Below the pieces are notes generated by a model that was given only the letters and a program-made list of their open reading frames with translations, had not been told where the DNA came from and made no database searches. The position numbers and the translations under genes are program-made. From Gautieria morchelliformis (Eukaryota; Basidiomycota; Agaricomycetes; Gomphales; Gomphaceae), in contig WHVA01000204.1 of NCBI GenBank assembly GCA_015179125.1, positions 1-64,000 on the forward strand: a stretch of DNA of 64,000 nucleotides, written 5' to 3'. The stretch's first letter is position 1. Each line of letters begins with the position of its first letter. Shown piece by piece: positions 23,601-33,264 of this stretch.

Positions 23601-25165
23601 GCCCTAGCAGGCAATTCATTTTCAGCCATCGTAGGATGGCTGCTACGAAGATCTCAAACCCTTCGAGGTCTGATCCCCCTGCATATGGCTTGGGGTGTGC
23701 TAGCTTCATGCCGGCATTTGCTGGCACAGACTTCTCAGGGTCTGTGTTGGCGGCATCTGCTAGCGCCACACGGATCATACATGTGATCCCATCATACAGC
23801 TCTTGTGAGCTGTTGGTCTGATCTGGTATGCCCTGTCCTTCCGTCAGGGCCATGGATCGTTCACGTGGCTGTGACACCGCACGGGACAGGCTGTTGTATG
23901 CTCTAGCACAGCCCATGCCCAGGTCGGGCTCAGGATCAGGAGCATTTTGTGCTCTTGGGCCTGTGCCAGGTGTCCCCTGTTAGTCCCGCATTGTGGATGC
24001 GCAGCCTGCTGTTGTAGGCTGCATGCGCTTGTCATGCTTCCTGCATGGCACATGCGAGCTGCTCGTCAGGTTGCTGAGTGGCATGGCCCTGGGCCACTGC
24101 GTCCTTAGCATTCCTTGCTAGCAGCTCAAGGGCCCGCATATGGTGGCGCACGGCTGTGGATTCTTTCGGCTGCCAGTGCATGGCTTCAAACTCTAAGCTC
24201 TCTGTCATTGCCTCAGAGTCTGGTTCTGAGGCGATTCGTTCCCTGATGATCTGTTGGATTGTCTTATGGTTGTCCGTGGGGGAAACCGGTTCTCTTTAGG
24301 GTTCATTTCTGAACCGTACATCCTGTTCAACCGGGGAAGCCAGCGGTGGCATTCGCTGCTGGTCCTGTTCTTTTCAGCACTGTTCTTCAGCGGCTTGGCC
24401 GCATTTGCTGGCTGTGGACTGGCAGGAGCTTTGGTGTTGTGTCCTGTGTTCCCCGTGCAAGCGAAGGGCTGTCTGGACATCCTCCAGTGTAGTAGCATCC
24501 CATTGCTGGATATCCTCGATCTGGTGGAGCTCCTTGCTGAAATGAATGAGGGTGGTTGCAATATTATCAAGCTGCGATGCAATATGCTTGTGCTTATGGC
24601 CCATGAGGGCGTTCCTGTGCAACATGTCCTGCACTTGTTTGGCCATTGCCTCAGCCGTCTCATTGTCAATGGTGTGTGTCCTCGAGCTCTTTCGGCTCGA
24701 GCTCGAGTATTCTGAGCCCTGACCGTCATCAGGGGCTCATCTTTTTTGTCTTTATCCTCCTTCAGGGATGATGGTCGTCACTCAACTCCACAAGTGGCGG
24801 TTCGAGTCTTGGCTTCGAGCCTGTCTTGAACGCAACACTCTGCCATCTGATAACAGTGAGACTTCTCTGCCCTTACCTTTGTATCTGGGCAGAGGGGATT
24901 GGGGGAGCGGTGCCAGTCTATCACCTGGCAGTGTCTCACCCTCAACCACACTTGGCAAGATGTGGTTGAGATTTTCCTTGCCTTCAATTGGGGAGATGAG
25001 TGTGGTGAGATCTACGATCTCTCCATCTTCTGGCATCCTGGATTCTTGGTCCAAGGTTGCATCAGCCGTTGTGTCGCTAGGCTGCACCTGGGGTGTGGTC
25101 CCCGAGCTGGTGGCTTGCACCTGTCTTCAACTGTGTGGCATCATCATGCTCGCAGCTGACAGTAG
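20692..25165 (-). mobile_element. Ty3/gypsy fossil, family D, with a nested solo LTR
   Basis: On the minus strand the parts run from 25165 downwards. First is a gag N-terminal region (24782-25120), then a gag core (23216-24729, including YMGTCLTGEAQEWF). A zinc knuckle CFECGQAGHKKAEC lies near 22900, a retropepsin-type motif WLLDSGSEGVLLS near 22420, and a reverse-transcriptase start (CMPKKNSTLRTVFDLRQQNE) near 20850. The remainder of RT, RNase H, integrase and both LTRs are absent. A solo LTR of family A (21159-21859) sits between protease and RT. It has several breaks in gag and pol. It is older than the LTR-A insertion it contains. Confidence 0.85.
21159..21859 (-). mobile_element. Solo LTR-A inside the gypsy-D fossil, 5 bp TSD
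   Basis: It starts TGTTATGTATTGG and ends GGTCGTAACA (minus-strand orientation) and is 701 bp long. It is flanked by CAATG at 21154-21158 and 21860-21864, a perfect duplication. It belongs to the same sub-type as the copies at 28703 and 58002, which carry the GGTGGTGCGG / TATTCCGCAAC block. The family TATA box lies near 21480-21495 on the minus strand. Confidence 0.93.
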
Positions 25166-26097
25166 AGGGTCTACTGGAGGGTCTCAACAATGTTTATTTG
25201 TCAACACAGCAACCTTTTTTTTCAAGATTGCTCCGAATCCACAATCAGTTGGTCGCATGGCAATCAACCGCAGGATAGTTCAAAAAGGTGTAAAGATGCA
25301 GATCTTAGAGCCTTGTGTCACAAGGGCAGACAGAACTTGACCAGTGTGTGGTATTCTGGATGCTACGTAATGACAGTAATTGATGTGGTGGGGAGGTGCA
25401 AAAGAACCTCTTCCACATTTGTGGACTGGAACTTAATCAAATCCTTCTCTGGCAGGCTCTCTATCCTTTGCATCTCCTCAATAGTATATGGAAGGCCACA
25501 TCGGCCAGGTGGGTTGGGTTCAATGACTACCATCATCTTGAAGGGATCGTAAACGGGCACATCACTGAGAAGTGCAGTGATGCTCAGAGTGTATGATGAA
25601 ACCACATAGTCGGACACACACTGCGGCTCCCAAGCATTGTACACTCCTGCTACATGTATTGGAAGGAAAGTAAAAGGCCCAGTGGGGCACCACCACAAGT
25701 TGGGTAGTGTATTGGATTTCTGCAACTAGGGATGAGCTCAAGTATAGGGAAACAGTGGTGAGATGAGATACAACAGACCTCTAAACCAAGAGAGTGAAAA
25801 ACAGGTCTTACCACTGACAGCCACAGCACAGCTAAGGCCATTTGGAAGTCGTTATACTCATGATTGGTTTGAACTTGTCTCATGCCTTGGCTCCCCAAAC
25901 TCGTCAGGTCTTGGTGGCCTGGCGCAGTGGCAATTTGCATGAGATCCACGAGTACAGTTACATCAGCAAAAGTCAGTGCCAGCGGCACATGCTGGACGCC
26001 ATTCAATGATGTGCATATTAATGCAGCACAACCAGCCTCGCTTGCAATGAGGATGACCACAGGTCAGTCATCGGTGTACGAAGCTGCAGGGCCTGCA
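25166..26097 (-). pseudogene. CHAT-domain fragment, second copy of the 33 kb gene
   Basis: 25430-26055 is nearly identical to 33266-33903 of the kinase-TPR-CHAT gene. It encodes CHAT text (MVILIASEAGCAALICTS, YNDFQMALAVLWLSVV, LWWCPTGPFTFLPIHVAG, YVVSSYTLSITALLSD). It extends about 100 bp further downstream than the 33 kb copy (EKDLIKFQSTNVEEVLLHLP) before stop codons appear. Upstream it jumps at 26056 to the counterpart of 34171-34204, so about 265 bp are deleted at a shared GGTC. It then meets a gypsy-A fragment at 26098. The kinase and TPR parts are missing. It is a dead remnant of a duplicated gene. 25166-25330 shows no clear coding signal. Confidence 0.85.
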
Positions 26098-26969
26098 ACC
26101 AATATGATAGCTTTCTAGTTATCATTGACCGCCTTACAAAGCAGTCTATCTTTATTCCGACCTACAACACCATTACTTCCGCCCAGCTCGCACAGCTCTT
26201 CGTGCTCCACGTCTTTTCCAAGCACAGAATCCCCTCCCATGTCACTTCCAACCGTGGATCAGAATTTGTGTCCTCCTTTTTCTGCACACTTGGCATGAAG
26301 CTCCACTTTACTTCCGGTTATCATTCTGAAGGTGACGGCCAAACGGAATGTACTAATCAGACCCTTGAGCAGTACCTTCATGTCTATTGCAACTACCAAC
26401 ATAGCAACTGGTCCGACCTTCTTCCGCTTGCAGAATTTGCTTACAACAATGCGCCTTCTGCCACCACCGGAATTTCACCATTCTACGCCAACAAGGGCTA
26501 TCACCTGAATCTCGCCATCCACCCTGAACTTGATCTTGCCTCTGCCAGAGCCCCGATTTCGTTGTGGAACTCGACAACCTTCACCAACACCTCTGAGAGA
26601 ACATTTCCACTGCCCAAAAGAGATATCAAACTTCTGCTGATCGGAAATGTCTTCCGCAACCATAGGCGACAAAGTCTTTGTCAAAGCAGAAAACTTCTGC
26701 ACCACTCACCCTTTGAAGAAGCTCTCTGAAAAATACCTTGGTCCTTACGAGATCATCGCTAAGGCCGGCAGTCATTCTTTCACTCTCAGACTTCCTGACA
26801 ATATGCGTGCAGTACAACCAATATTCCATGTCTCTATGCTTGAACCATCGGTTCTGAACACTATTCCAAATTGCGAACAACCTCCACCTCCACCAGTGAT
26901 CATCAACGGAGAACCGGAATATGAGATATCAGAAATTCTCAACTCCAAGCTCGACAGACAATACCGCTG

Positions 26970-28562
26970 TGTCATGATTCGTTTATTCTGCGAATCATTT
27001 CTCAGCACACAGCGAATGACCTCCTGAACCAGCGAACGGCTTCCCGAACCAGCAAATATCTTGCCAAAATATTCGTCGCCATACTGCTTTTGCATTCGCT
27101 ATTTGCATCATTCCTGCCAGGACGCCAGGTGTTGGGGCCCTCATCCATCATAGAACCCATCATCTGTTAAACTCCCACTCCATGACAGACCCACATGCTC
27201 AGGATGCATTCAGATAGTGTCAGTTGCAGCCTCCGTGCAGGTTGGACTCAATGGGACTCGTACCACTGCAGGGCAGGACGAATTAGCTTCGCTGAAGTTT
27301 TCACTACACAGTTGTCATGACCCATTCATTTCTTGTATCCAGCTATCCCTGTTTTCCCTTTCACCACCACTCTTCCATGTTCGCTCGGCTTCGCTCCATT
27401 CAATCCTTGCTCCATTCACTATTCGTCACATTCGCCAAATGACCATTCGCTACTCGCATCATTCGCCAGTAGCCATGCCATCAAACATGATCGACATCCT
27501 TTACCCGGATTGATGGTTCATCACTGGTCCTATCATGAATTGCAAGGAGGTGCAGGCTGTCATGACTCGTTTATTTCTTGTACCCAGCTATCCCTGTGTT
27601 CCCTTTCACCACTCTTCCATGTTTGCTCGTCTTCGCTCCATTCACTCCTCACTCCATTCGCTATTCTCCACATTCGCCATATGACCATTCGCTACTCGTA
27701 TCATTTGCCAGCAGGCACGCCATCAAACACGATCGACATCCTTTACCCGGATTGATGGTTCATCACTGGTCCCATCATCTCTCAACTCAACCCCCTTTGG
27801 GTGTTCCTATGGCCAGAATGCATTCGCGGGGCATCCTACCCGTAGGTCATGTGGGATCAACCCAGCAGACGAAGAGTCCGTGCAGGGTGGTGTATATGCA
27901 GGTCCTAAGGCGTGTTTTCGTACATAGGGGCCTTCGCCCTCTTTCCTCTCTGTCGTTTCATGTTCGCACCCCTCTTCCATTCTATTGTATGTCTATTTCA
28001 TCTATTATGTATCCTGACCACACACCCCTATCCAACCCTGACTCCAGACGGCCTCTTTCCTATTCGCTAGCACCATATGAGCATTCGGTATAAGTAGTCT
28101 ACATTCGCATGTATATTCTCCAGTTTAATTATCATACGTCCATCTTGTGCAAACTCAACCTCGCTGTGATCATCGTCTCGAGCCTTCTCCTGTAGATTTC
28201 TATCTTCGACCAGAAGAGGACTTAGGCACCACTGGTGAGTTCTCATACTTCATCTTCGTTACCTTAGCCTTCGAGTTATTTTCTGTGCTGTCAGCGAAGG
28301 GCTCTGAAGGAGTGCCTTCACTGGCGAAAGGATTGTCGCTACTTAGACAACCTTTCCATGACACCTTGCACGTTACATCGTCAAGTGCCATGGGCTATTT
28401 CACTATGACTGTAGATCAGGGTGAATTCCTTTCGAGTAACCCTCTTACTTCTTAACCCTTACCTCTTCGGTACTGTTCGCTGGGCGATTGGCTAGATCGC
28501 AGATGCTATTCAGGCATTCGCCACTAACATGCGATATTAACGCCCAAAATCCAATCTTGACA
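26970..28562 (+). mobile_element. LTR-B, solo-type insertion in the gypsy-A chromodomain
   Basis: It begins TGTCATGATTCG and ends ATCTTGACA, the inverse of the termini of the copy at 28767-30038. It is flanked by CGCTG (26965-26969) and TGCTG (28563-28567), a 5 bp duplication with one mismatch. A unit of about 245 bp that itself begins TGTCATGAC is repeated in tandem at about 27314-27800, which makes this copy about 320 bp longer than the other. No gag or pol is present. Many TTCGC words recur. The parent element was not found in the window, and its superfamily is unknown. Confidence 0.8.
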
Positions 28563-28702
28563 TGCTGCCAACTCCAGTACCTGGTCAAGTGGGCAGGCTA
28601 TGAAAACACCGACAAAGACACTTCCTGGATTTCCGCCACGGAACTCGATCACGCCTCTGACCTCATCTCTGATTTTCACAAGACATATCCTGATAAGCCT
28701 GG

Positions 28703-30696
28703 TGTTACGACTGTTCCGCTCAACCATCTCCACCACCTCCGCATATCCTCCGCACCACCTCCGCACTGTCAAGATTGGTTTTTAGGCGTTAATATTGTGT
28801 ATTAGTGAACACAGCGAATGCCCGAATAACTTGTGCGAATAAGTATGCCGTTCGGCGAATAGGTGAACCAATGAATGTTCACAAGGTAAGAGGGTTGCCC
28901 AAACGGGGCTCACCCTATCTACAGTCGTAGCGAAATAGCCCGTGGCACTTGACGATGTAACATGCAAGGTCTCACGGAAGGGCTGTCTAAGTCTCAACAA
29001 TCCCTTCGCCGGCGAAGGTGCTCCTTCGGAGCCCTTTGCCAACAGCACGGAAAATGGTTCGAAGGCTAAGGTAACGAAGATGAAGTATAAGAACTCACCA
29101 GTGATGCCTAAGTCCTCTGCTAGTCAAAGATGGAAATCTCCAAGAGAAGGCCTAAGATGATGACCACAGCGAGGTCAGATTTGCACAAGATGAACGACAT
29201 ATGATAATTGAACTGGGGAATATACATGCGAATGTAAACTACTTATATCAAATGCTCGTAAGGTATCAGCGAATAGGAAAGAGGCCATCACGAGTCAGGG
29301 TTGGATAGGGGTGCGCAGTCATGATACAACATAGATGGAATAAACATACAATAGAATGAGAGAAGAGGGAGAACATGAAACGACGGAGAGTGAGGGTGGC
29401 GAAGACACCTGTGTATGAAATCATGTCTTGGGACCCGCATATACACTGCCCTGCACGGGTTCTTCATCTACTGGGTTGATCCCACACGACCTACGGGTAG
29501 GACGTCCCGCGAACGCACCCTGCTCATATGAACACCAAAAGGGGGTTGGATCGAGAAGCTGATTGAGTTACTGACGAGCCATCACGCCGGATAGGGATGT
29601 CGATCGTGGTTTGATGGTGTGCCTGTTGGCGAATGATGCGAGCAGCGAATGGTCGTTCAGCGAAATGCGAGGAAGGGCGAACAGAGGTGACATAGAGGAG
29701 GAGAGGTCGAGGTGGAGGGCGAAGCCGAGCGAACACTGGGGAGGAGTAGCGAAAGGGGAAATGGGGATAGAAGGTGCAGGAAATACACAGGTCATGACAA
29801 TCCAATTACCAGAACACCATCGGAAGAGGGTCGAGCAGAGGAGGTGGTAGACCCAGCGATGACTGCCAAGTCAGTCCAAAGACGTCGATTGTGCGTTTGG
29901 CGGCGTGGCTATGGTAATTGGCGCGAACAGCGAGAATCGGTTGCCGAACACGACAATGGTGATCAGAACGAACACGGAAATGGGGTGAGAAATGGCAGGA
30001 CAGAGCACCTGAGTATGAGAAATAAACGCGTCATGACACGCACCACCTCCGCACCACCTCCGACTCTATTCCGCAACATCTGCAACATCCGCAACCCTCT
30101 ACCTCAACCCCTTGTTCTTTCAGTACCCCTGGCCACCTCCAGATACCGGCCCCCGTACTCAACCCTGAACACAGCAAGATACCATTTCCGTAATTCCATT
30201 TCTTCCGATGCCTATTGTACTTACTCGCCTTGTTCTTTGCCATTGTACTTACCCTACCCTGCACCCCCCTTGTCATCCCATTGTTCCGCCTTAGTTACTT
30301 GCCCCGTATGTCTATCTGATTCCCGCACTCTCTATAATTTGCTTAGTACCATACCATTACCTGTTGCTTCTGCTCTTTGTATAAAACCCCCTCATGTATG
30401 TCTCCGTTTCTGCAATCAGATAATCGACTTCGATACGTGATTCCCTTCTCCTGTTCTTAGTACAGCGAGTTTTGCTAGTCTTGTCTCCTTCCACTCTCGA
30501 CCCTCTGTCCTCCGCCTCTTCCGACCCTTGTTCTCCGACCCTCGACCCTCAGTACTCTGTTCCCGACTTCCGCCTTCTCCGATATCCGCAAGTCAATTCT
30601 GAAATACCTAGGATGGTAGTTCATCAGGGGCGCAACACATAAGTTGAAGCCGTTATCCTTTCCAGTTCCGACCTCCGGGAATTCCGATACATAACA
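28703..30696 (+). mobile_element. Solo LTR-A, split by LTR-B, 5 bp TSD
   Basis: It begins TGTTACGACTGTTCC and ends ATACATAACA. It is flanked by CCTGG at 28698-28702 and 30697-30701. The LTR-B at 28767-30038 and its duplicated CGCAC divide it, leaving about 720 bp of LTR-A. It sits just after the chromodomain of the truncated gypsy-A copy, so LTR-A elements have inserted into their own family. Confidence 0.93.
28767..30038 (-). mobile_element. Solo LTR-B inside the solo LTR-A, 5 bp TSD
   Basis: It begins TGTCAAGATTGG and ends CGCGTCATGACA. It is 1272 bp long and lies in the opposite orientation to the copy at 26970. CGCAC flanks it at 28762-28766 and 30039-30043, a perfect duplication. It is the youngest layer of this nest. 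No coding region was found beyond chance frames. Confidence 0.93.
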
Positions 30697-30849
30697 CCTG
30701 GTCCCATTTCCGCGCCTTAGTCATTTCCGATCCCATTTCTGACACACTCATTGATTCTTACAGTTCTGAAGTCAAACGACAATTCCGATTATTTTCTGTT
30801 ACGCTAATTTCCAACACTTCAAGAAATTATTTACAAAACTTTTCAACCC

Positions 30850-32131
30850 CTACTCCTCCCTCATTGTTTCCGCCTCGCCCTCCTTCTCTGCTTCTGACTC
30901 CTTTTCCGCATGTCCCAGCTCGACCCTCACCAACTCAGTCTCCACCCTTTCCCTCGTTTCCGCTCTCCCGCTCGGACCCACTTCCGCCCCAATCCCCTGC
31001 TCCCGCAGTCGTGCATCCATTCGGTCCCAGACCAAGTTGTTCCGCCACCGCATTTCCCGCGTCAGCTGTTCCAGGACTGTGGACATCACAGTCATCTGGT
31101 TCTGTATTGACAGAACCTGATGTTGCTGTACTTCTGCCATGTCCAACATGATATCCCAGATTTCGCACTGCTGTTTCCTCATGGCCCTCAACGACCCGGC
31201 GATGTCGAGTAGCGGATAGGACATGGTGAAACGGTTCAAAACCGCCACCTCCGAAGTCCCCGTCACTGGAAACATTTCCGCGGAATTTCCTCCACTCGGT
31301 CCCGGTTTCGACTTCAGCGTTATAGGTCCACCGGTTTTGACCTTCTTCCTTTTCCGTTAGCACATCCATCCACGATGCAGCGCCTCTTCTTGTCCCGGCA
31401 CTGCTCACACGAAGTCTCTCACGGGTTACTGGACCAGACGCAGTCCAGACCCTTAGACTCGCATGGGTCACATGGAGCCTTTTCTTCTTCTTCGTCATCC
31501 CTTGTTTTCTGCTTTTTTGTCATGGGATTCTCCGGACCTAATTCCTGCAGCTCCAGCATCCTGTTCAGTTTGTTTTTTCTCACCTGTTGGAACTCGTCCG
31601 CCCTCCATTTTCGTTCCGCCACAACATTCAATGTAGGGGCAACTTCCTTTTGTTTCCCCTTGCCCTCTGGGGACGGCGTACTTTCAGCCGAACTTTCCGA
31701 GTCTGTTTCAGACTCGTACTCAACGATTTTCTGGAAAGTTTTTGTCAGCACCATGAATTTTCCGCAGGACATTTCCGACTCACCCATTGTGTTTCCGCCT
31801 TCTCCGTGGCGGCCTTGTCCTCCGCAGCTTTCTTAGCCCTGTCCCGTTTCTGCCTCTCCTCGCGGAGACGCTCCTCCTCCTTGCGGCGTTCACGGTCCTT
31901 CTTCTCCTTGTCCTTCCGTTCCTGGTCCCTGTGTTCTTTCTCCTTGCACTCCTTCTCCTTGCACTCCTTCTCCTTGCACTCCTCTTCCAGTCACTCCTTC
32001 TCCTTCCACGCAGCTTCCTCAGCCACGCGTTTTTCCGCCAGCTCCTTTTGCGCAAGCATGTCGGTGAAATGCTGTTTCATCTCAGTGCTGGTCATTTTGG
32101 AGAAGTCTAATTGGGAGCTCATGATGGATCA
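30850..32131 (-). pseudogene. Antisense coding segment of gypsy family A (first copy)
   Basis: It lies between the chromodomain and the 3' LTR and reads opposite to gag-pol. It has a Lys/Glu/Arg-rich coiled-coil start near 32120, a middle with TLNVVAERKWRADEFQQVRK and a Cys-containing stretch (CDPCESKGLDCVWSSNP), and a C-terminal helical part (RNNLVWDRMDARLREQGIGA). The same layout occurs at 54420-55700 in the full element. Both are broken in several places and should be treated as fossils. The function is unknown. The cysteine spacing suggests a zinc-binding, transcription-factor-like region, which is inference. Confidence 0.65.
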
Positions 32132-32243
32132 GGACGAAGACGTGTTTCTCTTCCCGCCTATCTTTCAAACTCCGACGTGTTTGTTCACAGGTCATGTGAT
32201 CCGACTTGTGGTCTTGCGGGGCTCAACCTTAAAGGGGAGATAC

Positions 32244-32885
32244 TGTTACGACTGTGCATTTCCGATTTCTGACCCTCAGTTCCGCACACCTCCGATAGTT
32301 CCAATATTCCACCCTTGTTCTACTCCCTTGTTCTTTCGACTCTATTACTCGGACCCACCGGACCCACTTCATCGTTCATCAAGACCATATGTCCAACCCT
32401 CCTTGTAGTTCATTGTCAGATATGTTTTCCAACCCCTTGTTCTTTTGCCATTGTTTTACCTTACCCTGAACCCCCCTTGTAGTCCCCTTGTTCCCAATTA
32501 GTTAGTTCCCACGTATGTCTACCCAACTTCCGCTCCCCCCGGAATTTGCTTAGTACTACCTCATTACATGTTGTCTCAGCTCTTTGTATAAAAGCCTCTC
32601 ATGTATGTCTGTTATTCTGCAATCAGATAATCGCCTTCGATACTTGATTTCCTTCGCTCCATCTCCTGTTCTTAGCACAGCAAGTCTAGCAAGACCTCCG
32701 TCTCTCCGCCTTCCGCCTTCCGCCTCAGTTCCGATTCAAGTTCCAACTCACCTTGAGTTCAGTACTTTGCGACTTCCGACCTGCATTCCAAAATACTTAG
32801 GATGATAGTTCATTGGGGGCGCAATGTATAAGTTGAAGCCGCTGTCCTTTCCAGTTCCGACTTGCGGAAATCTCAATATGTAACA
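32244..32885 (+). repeat. 3' LTR of the truncated gypsy-A copy
   Basis: It starts TGTTACGACTGTGC and ends CTCAATATGTAACA. It follows a purine-rich stretch (AAAGGGGAGATAC) that also precedes the 3' LTR of the full element and is the likely polypurine tract. A TATA box (TTTGTATAAAAGCC) lies near 32584-32597. Confidence 0.9.
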
Positions 32886-33264
32886 GTGTGAAACTGAATC
32901 CACAAGCAGAATGGTCGTAACAGCAAAGAACTGCAGACGACTGAGATGGCAAGAGTGTCGTCAGGGGTCAAGTCATCGGTCGGTTCAGTGCTTGTGGTGC
33001 CAGAGGGGTGTATCCCAGAGCCAGGAGTACATTGTTGCAGGAGGAGGAGGGGCACACCAGTGGCAAGAAGTGCCTTTCGCTGGTGGAGGTTGACAGTAGG
33101 CATAAGGAGAGCAGCAAGGGTGGAGCAGCGTGTTTGGAATATATGATCCTAAACACGCGTCAGTCACGTGCATCTAATTAACTGTGGGAAATATTATTTC
33201 CCTGGGCAGCAATATTATTGTATGATAATATGAGATTATCGTACATAATATATACTACAAACTA
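32886..33264. other. Junction DNA between the gypsy-A 3' LTR and the CHAT gene
   Basis: It contains a short piece ending GAATGGTCGTAACA at 32911-32922, like an LTR-A minus-strand end, so a sliver of another LTR may remain. 33180-33264 is AT-rich with many ATATTATT words. No gene is seen. The CHAT homology of the downstream gene ends sharply at 33265. Confidence 0.45.

Larger units (their letters stand above)
26098..32885 (+). mobile_element. Ty3/gypsy family A, 5'-truncated copy with three nested LTR insertions
   Basis: The copy begins inside the integrase (counterpart of 53272 in the full element). It continues through the integrase C-terminus (GYHSEGDGQTECTNQTLEQY) and a chromodomain that is split by an LTR-B insertion and resumes at 28563 (LQYLVKWAGYENTDKDTSWI). 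The antisense coding segment (30850-32131) and a 3' LTR (32244-32885) follow. A solo LTR-A with an LTR-B inside it lies at 28703-30696. The reading carries several breaks. The outer element must be older than the nested LTRs. Confidence 0.88.

Noticed and set aside
24254-24715. 153-residue plus-strand frame
   Set aside because: It is opposite to the gag region of gypsy-D and has no domain.
31587-32408. 273-residue plus-strand Ser/Phe-rich frame
   Set aside because: It is the shadow of the Lys/Arg/Glu-rich antisense segment of gypsy-A on the other strand and runs into the LTR.
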